Assembly (NCBI GenBank): GCA_046346965.1
Contig: JAXMHB010000004.1
Span: 248,001 to 312,000, forward strand
From: JAXMHB01 sp046346965
GTDB lineage: Bacteria > Pseudomonadota > Gammaproteobacteria > Xanthomonadales > SZUA-5
DNA: 64,000 nt
Reading direction: 5' to 3'
The notes beneath the pieces are model-generated. The model was not told the DNA's origin and ran no database searches. It saw nothing but the letters and a program-made list of their open reading frames with translations. Positions 9,463 through 16,911 of the stretch are shown here, one piece after another. The first letter of the stretch is position 1. Each line of letters begins with the position of its first letter. Position numbers and translations under genes: made by a program.

Positions 9463-9958
9463 TGTCCCAGCGTTACAGCGGCAATCACCAGATTCCAATC
9501 CTCAGGTATCTGCTGGCTGGCGCCTTCGATCATGCCTGCACATGCCTCGCAGCTGAAGTTCGGCACCACCAGAACGGCGGTGGGTCCCTTTCAATCTGCT
9601 CAGACGGCAGTCCGTCCACCTGATCAAAACCCACGTCGGCATATGTCTTGCGCGCCTGATCGAGACTCGCCAACACCGAGGCCAGATCGCTTGCCGGATC
9701 AGCACGGGTGCGCAGCACTTTGCTGTCCAGGGTGTCGGGTTTTCCCATCCAGACGAGCTTCCCCTCCACCGCATACACCAGCAACATCGGGAAGGACATG
9801 CGCATCTGGCCGCCCGACTGCGCCAGGTGAGTTTCAGCCTGCGTGCGCATCGTTCCCATATAGTCCATCAGCGGCCAATGCACCTTGACCCCACTCGCAC
9901 TCGCGCTCGCGCTCGACATCGATAACGCAAGTAGCAATGCTCCAACGATCTCTTTCAT
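9459..9958 (-). pseudogene. Exported thioredoxin-like protein, broken by a frameshift near 9585-9595
   Basis: The start frame (from 9958) gives a signal peptide (MKEIVGALLLALSMSSASASA) and a plausible domain as far as DQVDGLPSEQI. It then runs into a low-quality tail ending at 9530. In the -1 frame the sequence continues sensibly as KGPTAVLVVPNFSCEACAGM and ends at a TGA (9459-9461) that overlaps the permease start as ATGA. One missing base near 9590 would restore a single protein of about 165 residues with a C-terminal CxxC, as in thioredoxin-like folds. It may be a true pseudogene or a sequencing error; no classical slippery heptamer is in frame. Confidence 0.7.
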
Positions 9959-10052
9959 GCGATCCCTCGTAGAACGCCATGCCCAGCCGGGTCAGCGGAA
10001 TCTACCCAAGAACCATTCGGGGCGCAGGAATTGGCGTACGAGGCTTCAGCCT

Positions 10053-10089
10053 GTACAAACATGCCGAACGTGATTGAAGCATGTTTACA
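10053..10089. repeat. Imperfect inverted repeat TGTAAACATGC / GCATGTTTACA
   Basis: The left arm (10053-10064, with one bulged C) and right arm (10079-10089) are complementary, separated by 14 bases. It sits about 95 bp upstream of the broken thioredoxin-like gene and could be an operator for leftward transcription or a small stem-loop. No regulator binding the motif is identified here. Confidence 0.45.
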
Positions 10090-10190
10090 CCAAAGCAGCG
10101 CCACACTCCTGCAACGTCATTCCCGCAGACGCCGACGGAAAGCGCGCTGATGCCATTCCGGCTTTCGCATGCTCGGCGAGTTGTTCGACT

Positions 10191-10217
10191 GGATTCCCGC
10201 TTTCGCGGGAATGACGG
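10191..10217. repeat. Isolated copy of the ATTCCCGC palindrome
   Basis: ATTCCCGCTTTCGCGGGAAT at 10193-10212 is the same hairpin as in the 72-bp array at 5948-6222, in the opposite orientation, here as a single unit. Together with that array it brackets the accessory segment from about 6.2 to 10.2 kb. The surrounding stretch 9959-10511 otherwise shows no convincing gene. Confidence 0.85.
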
Positions 10218-10511
10218 ACTGACCAGCCGGCGCGGCGCTCCCGTTGTCTCCTCGCCCTCAGACGGGCGATGCGTTCCGTCCGATCCAGGGGAGACACCGA
10301 TCGATCTGCGGACGATGCTCGGTGCTGCCGAGATTGCTGCAAGCTTCTCGATCCCGACGATGCGCGTGGCCAACCTCTGCGCTGAGGTACACGGGCGCGA
10401 CGTATCGCTTGCGCCATCGCCGCGTGGAAGTCGGCGACACCGGCGCTTGCAGTGGGCGTACCCGAGTGCAGCAGGTGCACGACGTCGAACGCCAAGTCAC
10501 GGAACCGCTGG

Positions 10512-11036
10512 GCCCGAGTCGGCGGACGACTACGCCCAAGTCGACGGACGACTGCGCCCAAGTCGGCGGACGACTGGGCCCAAGTCAGTGGACGACTGCA
10601 CCCGAGTCAGTGGACGACTGCGCCCAAGTCGGCGGACGACTGCGCTCAAGTCGACAGACGACTACGCCCAAGTCGACGGACGACTGCGCCCAAGTCGACG
10701 GACGACTACGCCCAAGTCGACGGACGACTGCGCCCAAGTCAGTGGACCGCTGCACCCAAGTCGGTGGACTGCTGTGTCCACGTCGGCGGACTACTCCGCA
10801 TCGGTCCGACGACTACTCCGCATCGGTGCGACGACTGCTCCGCATCGATCCGACGACTGCTCCGCATCGATCCGACGACTGCTCCGCACAGGTCTGACGA
10901 CTACTCCGCACAAGTCTGACGACTACTCCGCACAGGTCCAGCGACTGCTCCGCACAAGTCTGACGACTACTCCGCACAGGTCCAGCGACTGCTCCGCCCA
11001 GGTCCGACGAATGCTCTGCACAGGTCGAGCATCGTC
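10512..11036. repeat. 22-bp tandem minisatellite, about 24 units in two subfamilies
   Basis: Units 1-13 (10512-10794) follow the consensus GCCCAAGTCGACGGACGACT plus GC; unit 13 has lost three bases. Units 14-24 (10795-11036) follow TCCGCACAGGTCCGACGACT plus GC. Both share the GTC-N-G-N-CGACTGC core, so they derive from one ancestor. Variants such as AGTGGACGACT or AGCGACTGC recur in adjacent or alternating units, which suggests block duplication. The period is not a multiple of three and all frames stay open through the array, so frame openness has no coding value. There is no spacer structure, so this is not CRISPR. It lies downstream of fklB. Confidence 0.93.
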
Positions 11037-11073
11037 GCGTAGCGTTGTCGACTAGTGGGCGCCCCAAAAGCAC

Positions 11074-11097
11074 AAAGGCCGCCCGGAGGCGGCCTTT
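11074..11097 (-). terminator. Rho-independent terminator of the FKBP isomerase gene
   Basis: A perfect stem AAAGGCCGCC/GGCGGCCTTT with a four-base loop lies about 20 bp beyond the stop codon. On the minus strand it is followed by TTTGTGCTTTT, a T-rich tail. This is the clearest intrinsic terminator in the window and insulates fklB from the minisatellite. Confidence 0.85.
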
Positions 11098-11118
11098 GCG
11101 AGAACCTGAGCGGATGCC

Positions 11119-11826
11119 TTAGTTCAGGATTTCGAGCAGCTCGACTTCAAAGATCAGCACTTCGTTCGGGCCGATGCCGCCCTGCGGCTGGCCGTTCTCG
11201 CCGTAGGCCAGCTTGCCGGGGATGAAGAGCTTGTACTTGCTGCCGACGTTCATCAGCTGCAGCGCTTCAGTCCAGCCCGGGATCACGCCGTTCAGCGGGA
11301 AGGTGGCCGGCTGGCCGCGGTCGATGCTGGAGTCGAACTTGGTGCCGTTGATCAGCGTGCCCACGTAGTGCACCTTGACCTGGTCATTGGCCTTCGGCTT
11401 CGGGCCGGTGCCTTCCTTGATGACCTGATACTGCAGGCCGCTCTCGGTGACCTTCACGCCCGGGGCGGTCTTGTTCTTGGCGAGGAACTCTTCGCCAGTC
11501 TTCAGATTGGCCTCGCCGGCGGCCTTGCGCTCGGCTTCGCGCTTGGCCTGCAGCTTGCTGCGGAACTCCTGGCTGGCCAGCTGCGCTTCTTCTTCGCTGA
11601 GCATGGTCTTGCCGCCGGTGAAGGAGTCATTCAGACCCTTCTGGATCATGGCGAGGTCGACTTCGCCCTTGATGTCCTGCAGCTGCTTGCCCCACAGCAT
11701 GCCGATCATGTAGCTGTGCTTGTCCTTCTCGGTCTTCAGCGCCGGGTCGGCGGCGAAGCCAGTCTGGGCGCACAGGGCCATGCCGAGAGCGAGCGCGACT
11801 GCGCTCTTGGTGAGCATCGATTTCAT
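11119..11826 (-). CDS. FKBP-type peptidyl-prolyl cis-trans isomerase, periplasmic (FkpA/Mip-like)
   Basis: 235 residues: a signal peptide (SAVALALGMALCAQTGFAAD), an N-terminal helical dimerization region (about 30-125, with YMIGMLWGKQLQDI and a long charged helix), then an FKBP domain (about 125-235). The FKBP motifs are VKVHYVGTLINGTKFDSS, FPLNGVIPGWTEALQLM, and GSKYKLFIPGKLAYGE followed by IGPNEVLIFEVELLEI. It assists periplasmic or outer-membrane protein folding by prolyl isomerization and chaperone action. GGAAGGA upstream of the ATG is a good ribosome-binding site. It is monocistronic with a strong terminator. FkpA, FklB and Mip cannot be separated by sequence alone here. Confidence 0.92.
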   Translation of the reverse strand: MKSMLTKSAVALALGMALCAQTGFAADPALKTEKDKHSYMIGMLWGKQLQDIKGEVDLAMIQKGLNDSFTGGKTMLSEEEAQLASQEFRSKLQAKREAERKAAGEANLKTGEEFLAKNKTAPGVKVTESGLQYQVIKEGTGPKPKANDQVKVHYVGTLINGTKFDSSIDRGQPATFPLNGVIPGWTEALQLMNVGSKYKLFIPGKLAYGENGQPQGGIGPNEVLIFEVELLEILN

Positions 11827-12010
11827 CGTGTGATTCCTTCCGGGGGTTTAGGAGGTACGGGGAGCAGGTTCAGAAGTCGGTACACGGGGACAGCCACCAG
11901 CCGGCGCTTTGACTCCCGAAGCCCGCTATTCTGCGGCTTATGAATGAACTTCGGCAAACATCCCCCCATCCGGGCACCGGAACTTTGCGCCAGAGCGAGG
12001 GTCTGGCGCC

Positions 12011-13867
12011 ATGATCCGTGCGTCGGCGATGACCCTGGCACGCGGCAGCCGCGTGCTGATCCAGAACGCCAGCTTCGACATCCCGCCCGGCGCCCGCGTC
12101 GGCGTGGTGGGTCGCAATGGCACCGGCAAGTCCAGCCTGTTCGCCGCGGTCTCCGGCTCACTGCCGCCAGACGCCGGCACACTGCTGGTGCCGCCCACCT
12201 GGGTGCAGGCCAGTGTGGCCCAACACATGCCGCACAGCGAGGACAGCGCGCTGGCCTACGCGCTGGCGGGCGACGAGGAGCTGGCCGTGTTGCGCAAGCG
12301 CTGGACGCTCGATCAGGCGCACCTGGACGGCGTCGCCCTCGCCCACCTGGCCGAGGCGCTGGATCACGCCGGCAACTGGGATGCGGAATCGCGCACGGCG
12401 CAGCTGCTGCGCGGCCTCGGCTTTGCCGACAGCGATCTGGAGCGCGGCGTCAACGAGTTCTCCGGCGGCTGGCGCATGCGTCTGGCGCTGGCGCGCACGC
12501 TGATGTGCCGATCCGATCTGCTGCTGCTGGACGAGCCCACCAATCACCTCGACCTCGACACCGTGCTATGGCTGGAGGGCTGGCTCAAGCGCTATCGCGG
12601 CACCCTGCTGGTGATCTCGCATGACCGCGACTTTCTCGATGCCGTGTGCACGCACACGCTGTATCTGGATGGCAGCGGCATCGAGCTCTACGTCGGCGGC
12701 TTCAGCGCCTTTGCGCGTCAGCGCGCTGCCCGCATTGAACAACTGCGGCGTGAGGCGGCCCAGGTGGAGGCGCGGCGCGCGCAGTTGCAGCGCTTCGTCG
12801 ATCGCTTCAAGGCCAAGGCCAGCAAGGCCAAGCAGGCGCAGAGCCGCGTCAAGGCGCTGGAGAAGCTCAATGCGGCGCCGGTGCCGGCCGAGGAATCGGA
12901 AGTGCACTGGACGGTGCCGACACCGCAGAAGCTGCCTGATCCGCTGCTGACCTTGAGCGGCGCGGTGCTCGGCTACGGCGAGCGGCGCATTTTGGACGGG
13001 GTCTCGCTGCATCTGGAGCCCGGCGACCGCGTCGGCCTGCTCGGCCGCAATGGTGCTGGCAAATCCACGTTGATGAAGTGTTTAGCCGGCGTGCTCACGC
13101 CTTTCGAGGGCGAGCGCAAGCCGGCGCGCGATCTGGCGATCGGCTACTTCGCGCAATCGCAGGTGGAAGAGCTGCCGGCCGATGCCACGCCGCTGGCCTT
13201 GCTGCTGGAACGCGCGCGCCACTACAGCGATCAGCAGGCGCGCAACTATCTGGGCGGCTTTGGCTACGGCGGCGAACTGGCGACGACGCCGGTGGGCCCG
13301 CGCTCCGGCGGCGAGAAGGCGCGGCTGGCGCTGGCGCTGCTGCTGGTGCATCAGCCGAATCTGCTGTTGCTGGACGAGCCGACCAACCATCTGGACATGG
13401 CCGCACGCGCCGCGCTGGTCGAGGCGCTGCAGGACTATCCCGGCGCGGTGGTGCTGGTCAGCCATGATCGCGCACTGCTGGAGAGCTGCTGCGAGCGCTA
13501 TCTGCGCGTGTATCAGGGCGGCGTCGATGGTTTCGACGACGACCTCGACGCCTATGCGCGGCTGCTGCGCGGCGAAACTGCTGCCGCCCAGGCGCCGCCC
13601 AGCGCCGACAAACCGGCGGCACCGAGCATCGATCACCGCGAGCGCAAGACGCTGAACAACAAGCTCAAGCGGCTGGAAGAGCTGGTCGAGAAGCTGACGC
13701 GCGCCGAGAAAGCCGCCGAGCAAGCGCTGGCCGATGCCGCCACGCACCAGGGCAGCAATGCGCTCGAACTGGTGCGCCTGGAACAGGTGCGCGCGCAGGC
13801 CGCCAGCGAACGCGAGGCGGCCGAGCTCGAATGGCTGGAGCTGGCAGAGAAGCTGGAAGCGGGCTGA
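12011..13867 (+). CDS. ABC-F family ATPase, YheS-like
   Basis: 618 residues with two ATP-binding cassettes and no membrane segment, as in ABC-F ribosome-associated ATPases. Cassette 1 has Walker A GRNGTGKSS (about residue 36), signature FSGGWRMRLALAR and Walker B LLLLDEPTNHLDLDT. A charged linker follows (RRAQLQRFVDRFKAKASKAKQ). Cassette 2 has GRNGAGKST, RSGGEKARLALALLL and LLLLDEPTNHLDMAA. A C-terminal coiled coil (about 540-618) ends the protein. The start MIRASAMTLARGSRVLIQNA resembles YheS more than Uup or EttA. The last 30 codons are duplicated just downstream. Confidence 0.92.
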   Translation: MIRASAMTLARGSRVLIQNASFDIPPGARVGVVGRNGTGKSSLFAAVSGSLPPDAGTLLVPPTWVQASVAQHMPHSEDSALAYALAGDEELAVLRKRWTLDQAHLDGVALAHLAEALDHAGNWDAESRTAQLLRGLGFADSDLERGVNEFSGGWRMRLALARTLMCRSDLLLLDEPTNHLDLDTVLWLEGWLKRYRGTLLVISHDRDFLDAVCTHTLYLDGSGIELYVGGFSAFARQRAARIEQLRREAAQVEARRAQLQRFVDRFKAKASKAKQAQSRVKALEKLNAAPVPAEESEVHWTVPTPQKLPDPLLTLSGAVLGYGERRILDGVSLHLEPGDRVGLLGRNGAGKSTLMKCLAGVLTPFEGERKPARDLAIGYFAQSQVEELPADATPLALLLERARHYSDQQARNYLGGFGYGGELATTPVGPRSGGEKARLALALLLVHQPNLLLLDEPTNHLDMAARAALVEALQDYPGAVVLVSHDRALLESCCERYLRVYQGGVDGFDDDLDAYARLLRGETAAAQAPPSADKPAAPSIDHRERKTLNNKLKRLEELVEKLTRAEKAAEQALADAATHQGSNALELVRLEQVRAQAASEREAAELEWLELAEKLEAG

Positions 13868-13996
13868 TTCGCCATCCGGGCTTCGCTTGGAACAGGTGCG
13901 CGCGCAGGCCGCCAGCGAACGCGAGGCGGCGGAGCTGGAATGGCTGGAGCTGGCAGAGAAACTGGAAGCGGGCTGATTCGCCATCCGGGCTTCGCT
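13779..13996 (+). repeat. 109-bp tandem duplication of the ABC-F gene 3' end
   Basis: Unit 1 (13779-13887) holds the last 30 codons of the ABC-F gene plus 21 bases after its stop. Unit 2 (13888-13996) repeats this with only three differences seen by eye: C to G, C to G and G to A. All three fall in third codon positions of the original reading frame. Because 109 is not a multiple of three, unit 2 is a detached, untranslated C-terminus. Each unit also contains TTCGCCATCCGGGC, matching the 5' end of the tRNA-Leu gene 750 bp downstream. Confidence 0.93.
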
Positions 13997-14030
13997 ATCG
14001 TCCTGATTCCCGCCCCTGCCCGCGACGCGC

Positions 14031-14657
14031 ATGAATCCCTCGCTCATCCGTGGCTTGTATGCCCTGATCGACACCACCTGGCTGGCGCCGGCGCAACTGG
14101 CCGACGCCGCCGCCGCCGCCGCGCGCGGCGGCGCGCGGCTGATCCAGTACCGGGACAAGCATGCGAGCCCCACCGAACGCGCCGAGCGCGCGCGCGCCGT
14201 GTACCAGGCCTGCCGGCCGCACGGCGCGCTGTTCATCGTCAACGATGATGTGGAGCTGGCCTTTGAGCTGATGGCGCACGGCGTGCACTTGGGTGAGCAG
14301 GACTCCACCGTCGCCGCCGCGCGCGCCCGCCTGGGACCGCTGGCGATCATCGGCGCCTCTTGCTACGACAGCGTGGTCAATGGCCAGCGCGCCGCCGACG
14401 CCGGCGCCAGTTACCTGGCCTTCGGCGCCTTCTTCCCGTCCCAGACCAAACCGGGCGCGCGCCACGCCGAAACCTTTCTGCTGCGCAAAGCCCGCGCCTT
14501 CGGCCTGCCGCTGGTCGCCATCGGCGGCATTACCCCCGACAACGCACCAGAACTGATCGCCGAAGGCACCGACGCCATCGCCGTGGCGGGCGGCTTGCTG
14601 GCTGGCGGCGATGTCGAAGCTGCTGCACGCCGTTACGCGGCGCTGTTTGCGCGCTAA
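14031..14657 (+). CDS. thiE: Thiamine-phosphate synthase
   Basis: ThiE joins hydroxymethylpyrimidine diphosphate and the thiazole phosphate to give thiamine phosphate. The 208-residue TIM-barrel protein starts MNPSLIRGLYALIDTTW. It has the family blocks ARLIQYRDKHAS (pyrimidine binding), FIVNDDVELAFELMAHGVHLGEQD, a YLAFGAFFPSQTKPGA phosphate-binding stretch, and AIGGITPDNAPELIAEGTDAIAVAGGL near the C-terminus. No other thiamine genes are adjacent. It lies between the ABC-F duplication and tRNA-Leu. Confidence 0.95.
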   Translation: MNPSLIRGLYALIDTTWLAPAQLADAAAAAARGGARLIQYRDKHASPTERAERARAVYQACRPHGALFIVNDDVELAFELMAHGVHLGEQDSTVAAARARLGPLAIIGASCYDSVVNGQRAADAGASYLAFGAFFPSQTKPGARHAETFLLRKARAFGLPLVAIGGITPDNAPELIAEGTDAIAVAGGLLAGGDVEAAARRYAALFAR

Positions 14658-14662
14658 GGCGT

Positions 14663-14749
14663 TGGTGCCCGGAGCGGGAATCGAACCCGCACGACCGCAA
14701 GGTCGAGGGATTTTAAGTCCCTTGCGTCTACCAGTTTCGCCATCCGGGC
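14663..14749 (-). tRNA. tRNA-Leu, anticodon UAA
   Basis: The minus strand reads GCCCGGATGGCGAAACTGGT at the 5' end and CGGGCACCA at the 3' end, giving an 87-nt class II tRNA with encoded CCA. The anticodon loop is GACTTAAAATCCC (anticodon TAA), the variable arm is the long type expected for leucine, and the T-arm reads GGGTTCGATTCCC. The acceptor arms GCCCGGA/TCCGGGC pair fully. Confidence 0.97.
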
Positions 14750-14877
14750 CGGCACGGCCGGTAGGCTACACCAGTGCTTCGGGGATACGCTGCAAGCTGT
14801 GACGCCCCAACACCGCGCTTGACCATCACCCGGCGTCATCCATGCGCCGTGACCACACCCGCCCCAGGTCATTCCCG

Positions 14878-15021
14878 CGAAAGCGGGAATCCAGGCTTCT
14901 GGCGCTGGTTCGGACCTCTTGCCTACACGCCACCCGGTTTCCGTTCCGCGCATCTGCGGTTCGCGCTTCCGCGAGAACCGTGAGTGGTTGGACTGGATTC
15001 CCGCTTCCGCGGGAATGACGG
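14878..15021. repeat. Inverted pair of ATTCCCGC palindromic repeats
   Basis: The first copy (14878-14910) reads GTCATTCCCGCGAAAGCGGG followed by AATCCAGGCTTCTGG. The second (14995-15021) is the reverse orientation, GGATTCCCGCTTCCGCGGGA followed by ATGACGG. They bracket about 85 bp with no recognisable gene, and are the same family as 5948-6222 and 10191. The gap 14750-15171 between tRNA-Leu and the DUF6491 gene contains only these repeats. Confidence 0.9.
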
Positions 15022-15171
15022 ACTGGTTAGCACGCGTCGTGGAGGAGCCCATCGCAGATGCGCCATCACTGGGAAGTATGCGATCCAGGCTGAACAACTG
15101 TTCATCGTCTGCTTGAAGTCCGCTCAGCCGGTACCCAGCATGCTGGTCATCGGCACTACCGGAGCACGAAC

Positions 15172-15597
15172 ATGCTGGGGCGCATCCTGGGTACGACGGT
15201 GCTGGCGCTGAGTCTGGCGGCCTGCACCACCACGGCGGCTTTCCGCGAGCGGCAGAACGCGGAGTTGGCGCGCTATGAGGCGCACGCGGGTGCGCCGGTC
15301 GATGAGATCCGTGCCTTCAGCGGCGTCGATCAGTGGCAGTCGCTGTCGCCGACCAAACTGGCGATCTGGACCTCGGTCAACCGCGCTTACCTGCTGACGC
15401 TGCGCGCGCCCTGCAACGGGCTGGAGTTCCAGTCGGCGATCGGCATCAGCTCGACCAACAACGTCATCATGCGCCGCTTCGACAAGGTGGTCTTCGAGAA
15501 TCAGCAGTGCTTCATCGAGGAAATCCGCCCAGTCGACTACAAGGCGATGAAGCAGCAGCGCCGGGCCGACAAGGCCGCTCAGGAATCGGGCGGCTGA
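15172..15597 (+). CDS. DUF6491-like lipoprotein
   Basis: 141 residues with a lipoprotein signal (MLGRILGTTVLALSLAACTT; lipobox LAAC). The mature part has IRAFSGVDQWQSLSPTKLAIW, AYLLTLRAPCNGLEF, and ISSTNNVIMRRFDKVVFENQQC followed by FIEEIRPVDY. This is the pattern of a small family common in Lysobacterales and annotated as DUF6491, with two cysteines that could pair. The function is unknown. Its 3' end overlaps the convergent yggX gene by 19 bp (15579-15597). Confidence 0.82.
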   Translation: MLGRILGTTVLALSLAACTTTAAFRERQNAELARYEAHAGAPVDEIRAFSGVDQWQSLSPTKLAIWTSVNRAYLLTLRAPCNGLEFQSAIGISSTNNVIMRRFDKVVFENQQCFIEEIRPVDYKAMKQQRRADKAAQESGG

Positions 15598-15851
15598 TAA
15601 CCGTCGGGTTTGGCGGATCCGGGGCCGAACAGGAACTTCTCCAGTTCGGTCTGCAGGAACTGGCGCGCCTTGGGATCGAGTGGCGACAGTCGGTTCTCGT
15701 TGATCAGCATGGTCTGGTGCGCCAGCCACTCGCTCCAGGCGCGGCGACTGACAGACTCATACACGCGGGTACCGAGCGGTCCCGGGTACGGCGGGCGATC
15801 CAGCCCCTCCTGGTCGGCGCCGTAGCGCACGCATTCGATCATTCTGGCCAT
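15579..15851 (-). CDS. yggX: Probable Fe(2+)-trafficking / oxidative damage protection protein YggX
   Basis: 90 residues, the usual size for YggX. It keeps a cysteine near the N-terminus (MIECVRYG), LDRPPYPGPLGTRVYESVSR, AWSEWLAHQTMLINENRLSP, and the C-terminal FLFGPG...GYQPPDS. In enterics this protein helps protect Fe-S clusters from oxidation and is associated with MutY. Here it overlaps the mutY stop by 13 bp, which places it in the same transcript, ftsY-mutY-yggX. The start at 15851 (MARMIEC) is chosen for that overlap and for length. Confidence 0.93.
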   Translation of the reverse strand: MARMIECVRYGADQEGLDRPPYPGPLGTRVYESVSRRAWSEWLAHQTMLINENRLSPLDPKARQFLQTELEKFLFGPGSAKPDGYQPPDS

Positions 15852-16900
15852 AAGCGTCCTTGTGGTGTGGTCCATGGCTGCAGCTCGCCGAGAATACGCC
15901 GCACCGGCTGCGGCAGACCCAGAGCCTGGGCCTCGGGCAGGCTGTACCAGCGCGACTCGGCATCGGCGGGCGGGAGCTCGCCGGGCCGTACCGGGTGCAC
16001 GGCGATCTGCAGACTGAAATGGGTGAACTCGTGGGTCAGCGCCAGGGCCGGCGCCGGCTCGAGCGCGCCCCAGGCCTGGGCCTGCGCCAGCGACTCGGCC
16101 TCCGGCAGCGACCACAGGCCGCCCCAGATGCCGCGACTCGGGCGCCGCTGCAGCAGCACACGGCCGTCGGCGTCCTGCAGGTAGAGCATTAACGTATGCC
16201 GCAGCGGTCGCACGCGCCGCGCTTTGCGCTGCGGGAACTCGGCGACGCGATCAGTGGCGAGCGCGACACAGTCGGCCGCCAGCGGGCAGCGCGCGCACTG
16301 TGGCTTGCTGCGCGTGCACACACTGGCGCCCAGATCCATGATCGCCTGGGTGTAATCGGCCAGCCGCGACTCGGGCAGCAGCGATTCGGACAGTGCCCAC
16401 AGCGTGCGCAGCGTCTGCGGATCGGCAGGCGCGCCGCCGACCGCCTGATGGCGCGCCAGCACGCGGCGGACGTTGCCATCGAGGATCGCCAGCCGTTGGC
16501 CATGGGCTTGCGCGAGGATGGCCGCCGCCGTGGAGCGGCCGATGCCAGGCAGCGCGGCCAACGCATCGACCTCGGTCGGCAGCTCGCCGCCGTGCGCGGC
16601 CTCGCACATCTGCGCCGCCCGATGCAGATTGCGGGCACGCGAGTAGTAGCCGAGGCCCGACCACAGCGCCAGCACCTCGTCCTGCGCCGCCTCGGCGAGT
16701 GCGGGCAAGCTCGGGAAGCGCGCCAGGAAGCGCTCGTAGTACGGAATGACCGTGCGCACCTGGGTCTGCTGCAGCATCACCTCAGCGACCCACACCCGGT
16801 ATGGCGTGCGCGGGTGCTGCCAGGGCAGATCATGGCGACCGTGCTGGTCGTACCAGCGCAGCAGACGCGCCGCGAAGGGCGCCGTCGTCGGAGCGGACAT
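15839..16900 (-). CDS. mutY: A/G-specific adenine glycosylase MutY
   Basis: MutY removes adenine mispaired with 8-oxoguanine. The 353-residue product has the catalytic Glu in WVAEVMLQQTQV, the helix-hairpin-helix LPGIGRSTAAAILA, the catalytic Asp in ILDGNVRRVLAR, and four Fe-S cysteines (CTRSKPQCARCPLAADC, spacing C-6-C-2-C-5-C). The C-terminal NUDIX-like 8-oxoG recognition domain starts RHTLMLYLQDADGRVLLQRRP. The ATG at 16900 begins MSAPTTAPFAARLLRWYDQH and lies 11 bp after the ftsY stop. A longer upstream frame overlaps ftsY and is not credible. Confidence 0.97.
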   Translation of the reverse strand: MSAPTTAPFAARLLRWYDQHGRHDLPWQHPRTPYRVWVAEVMLQQTQVRTVIPYYERFLARFPSLPALAEAAQDEVLALWSGLGYYSRARNLHRAAQMCEAAHGGELPTEVDALAALPGIGRSTAAAILAQAHGQRLAILDGNVRRVLARHQAVGGAPADPQTLRTLWALSESLLPESRLADYTQAIMDLGASVCTRSKPQCARCPLAADCVALATDRVAEFPQRKARRVRPLRHTLMLYLQDADGRVLLQRRPSRGIWGGLWSLPEAESLAQAQAWGALEPAPALALTHEFTHFSLQIAVHPVRPGELPPADAESRWYSLPEAQALGLPQPVRRILGELQPWTTPQGRLWPE

Positions 16901-16911
16901 CGGCTGCGACC

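Noticed and set aside
10512..11036. CRISPR array
   Set aside because: Units are contiguous 22-bp repeats with no unique spacers and no cas genes nearby.
10081..11055. 324-residue plus-strand frame rich in SADDYAQVDGRLRPSRR repeats
   Set aside because: The 22-bp array is open in all frames; no ribosome site, no stable composition, and no family similarity.
13734..13976. 80-residue frame through the ABC-F duplication
   Set aside because: It joins an out-of-frame part of the ABC-F gene with the duplicated C-terminus; an artefact of the 109-bp duplication.
14663..14749. tRNA-Leu as an integration site for a genomic island
   Set aside because: Only short palindromic repeats follow it; no integrase or direct repeat of the tRNA 3' end was seen.
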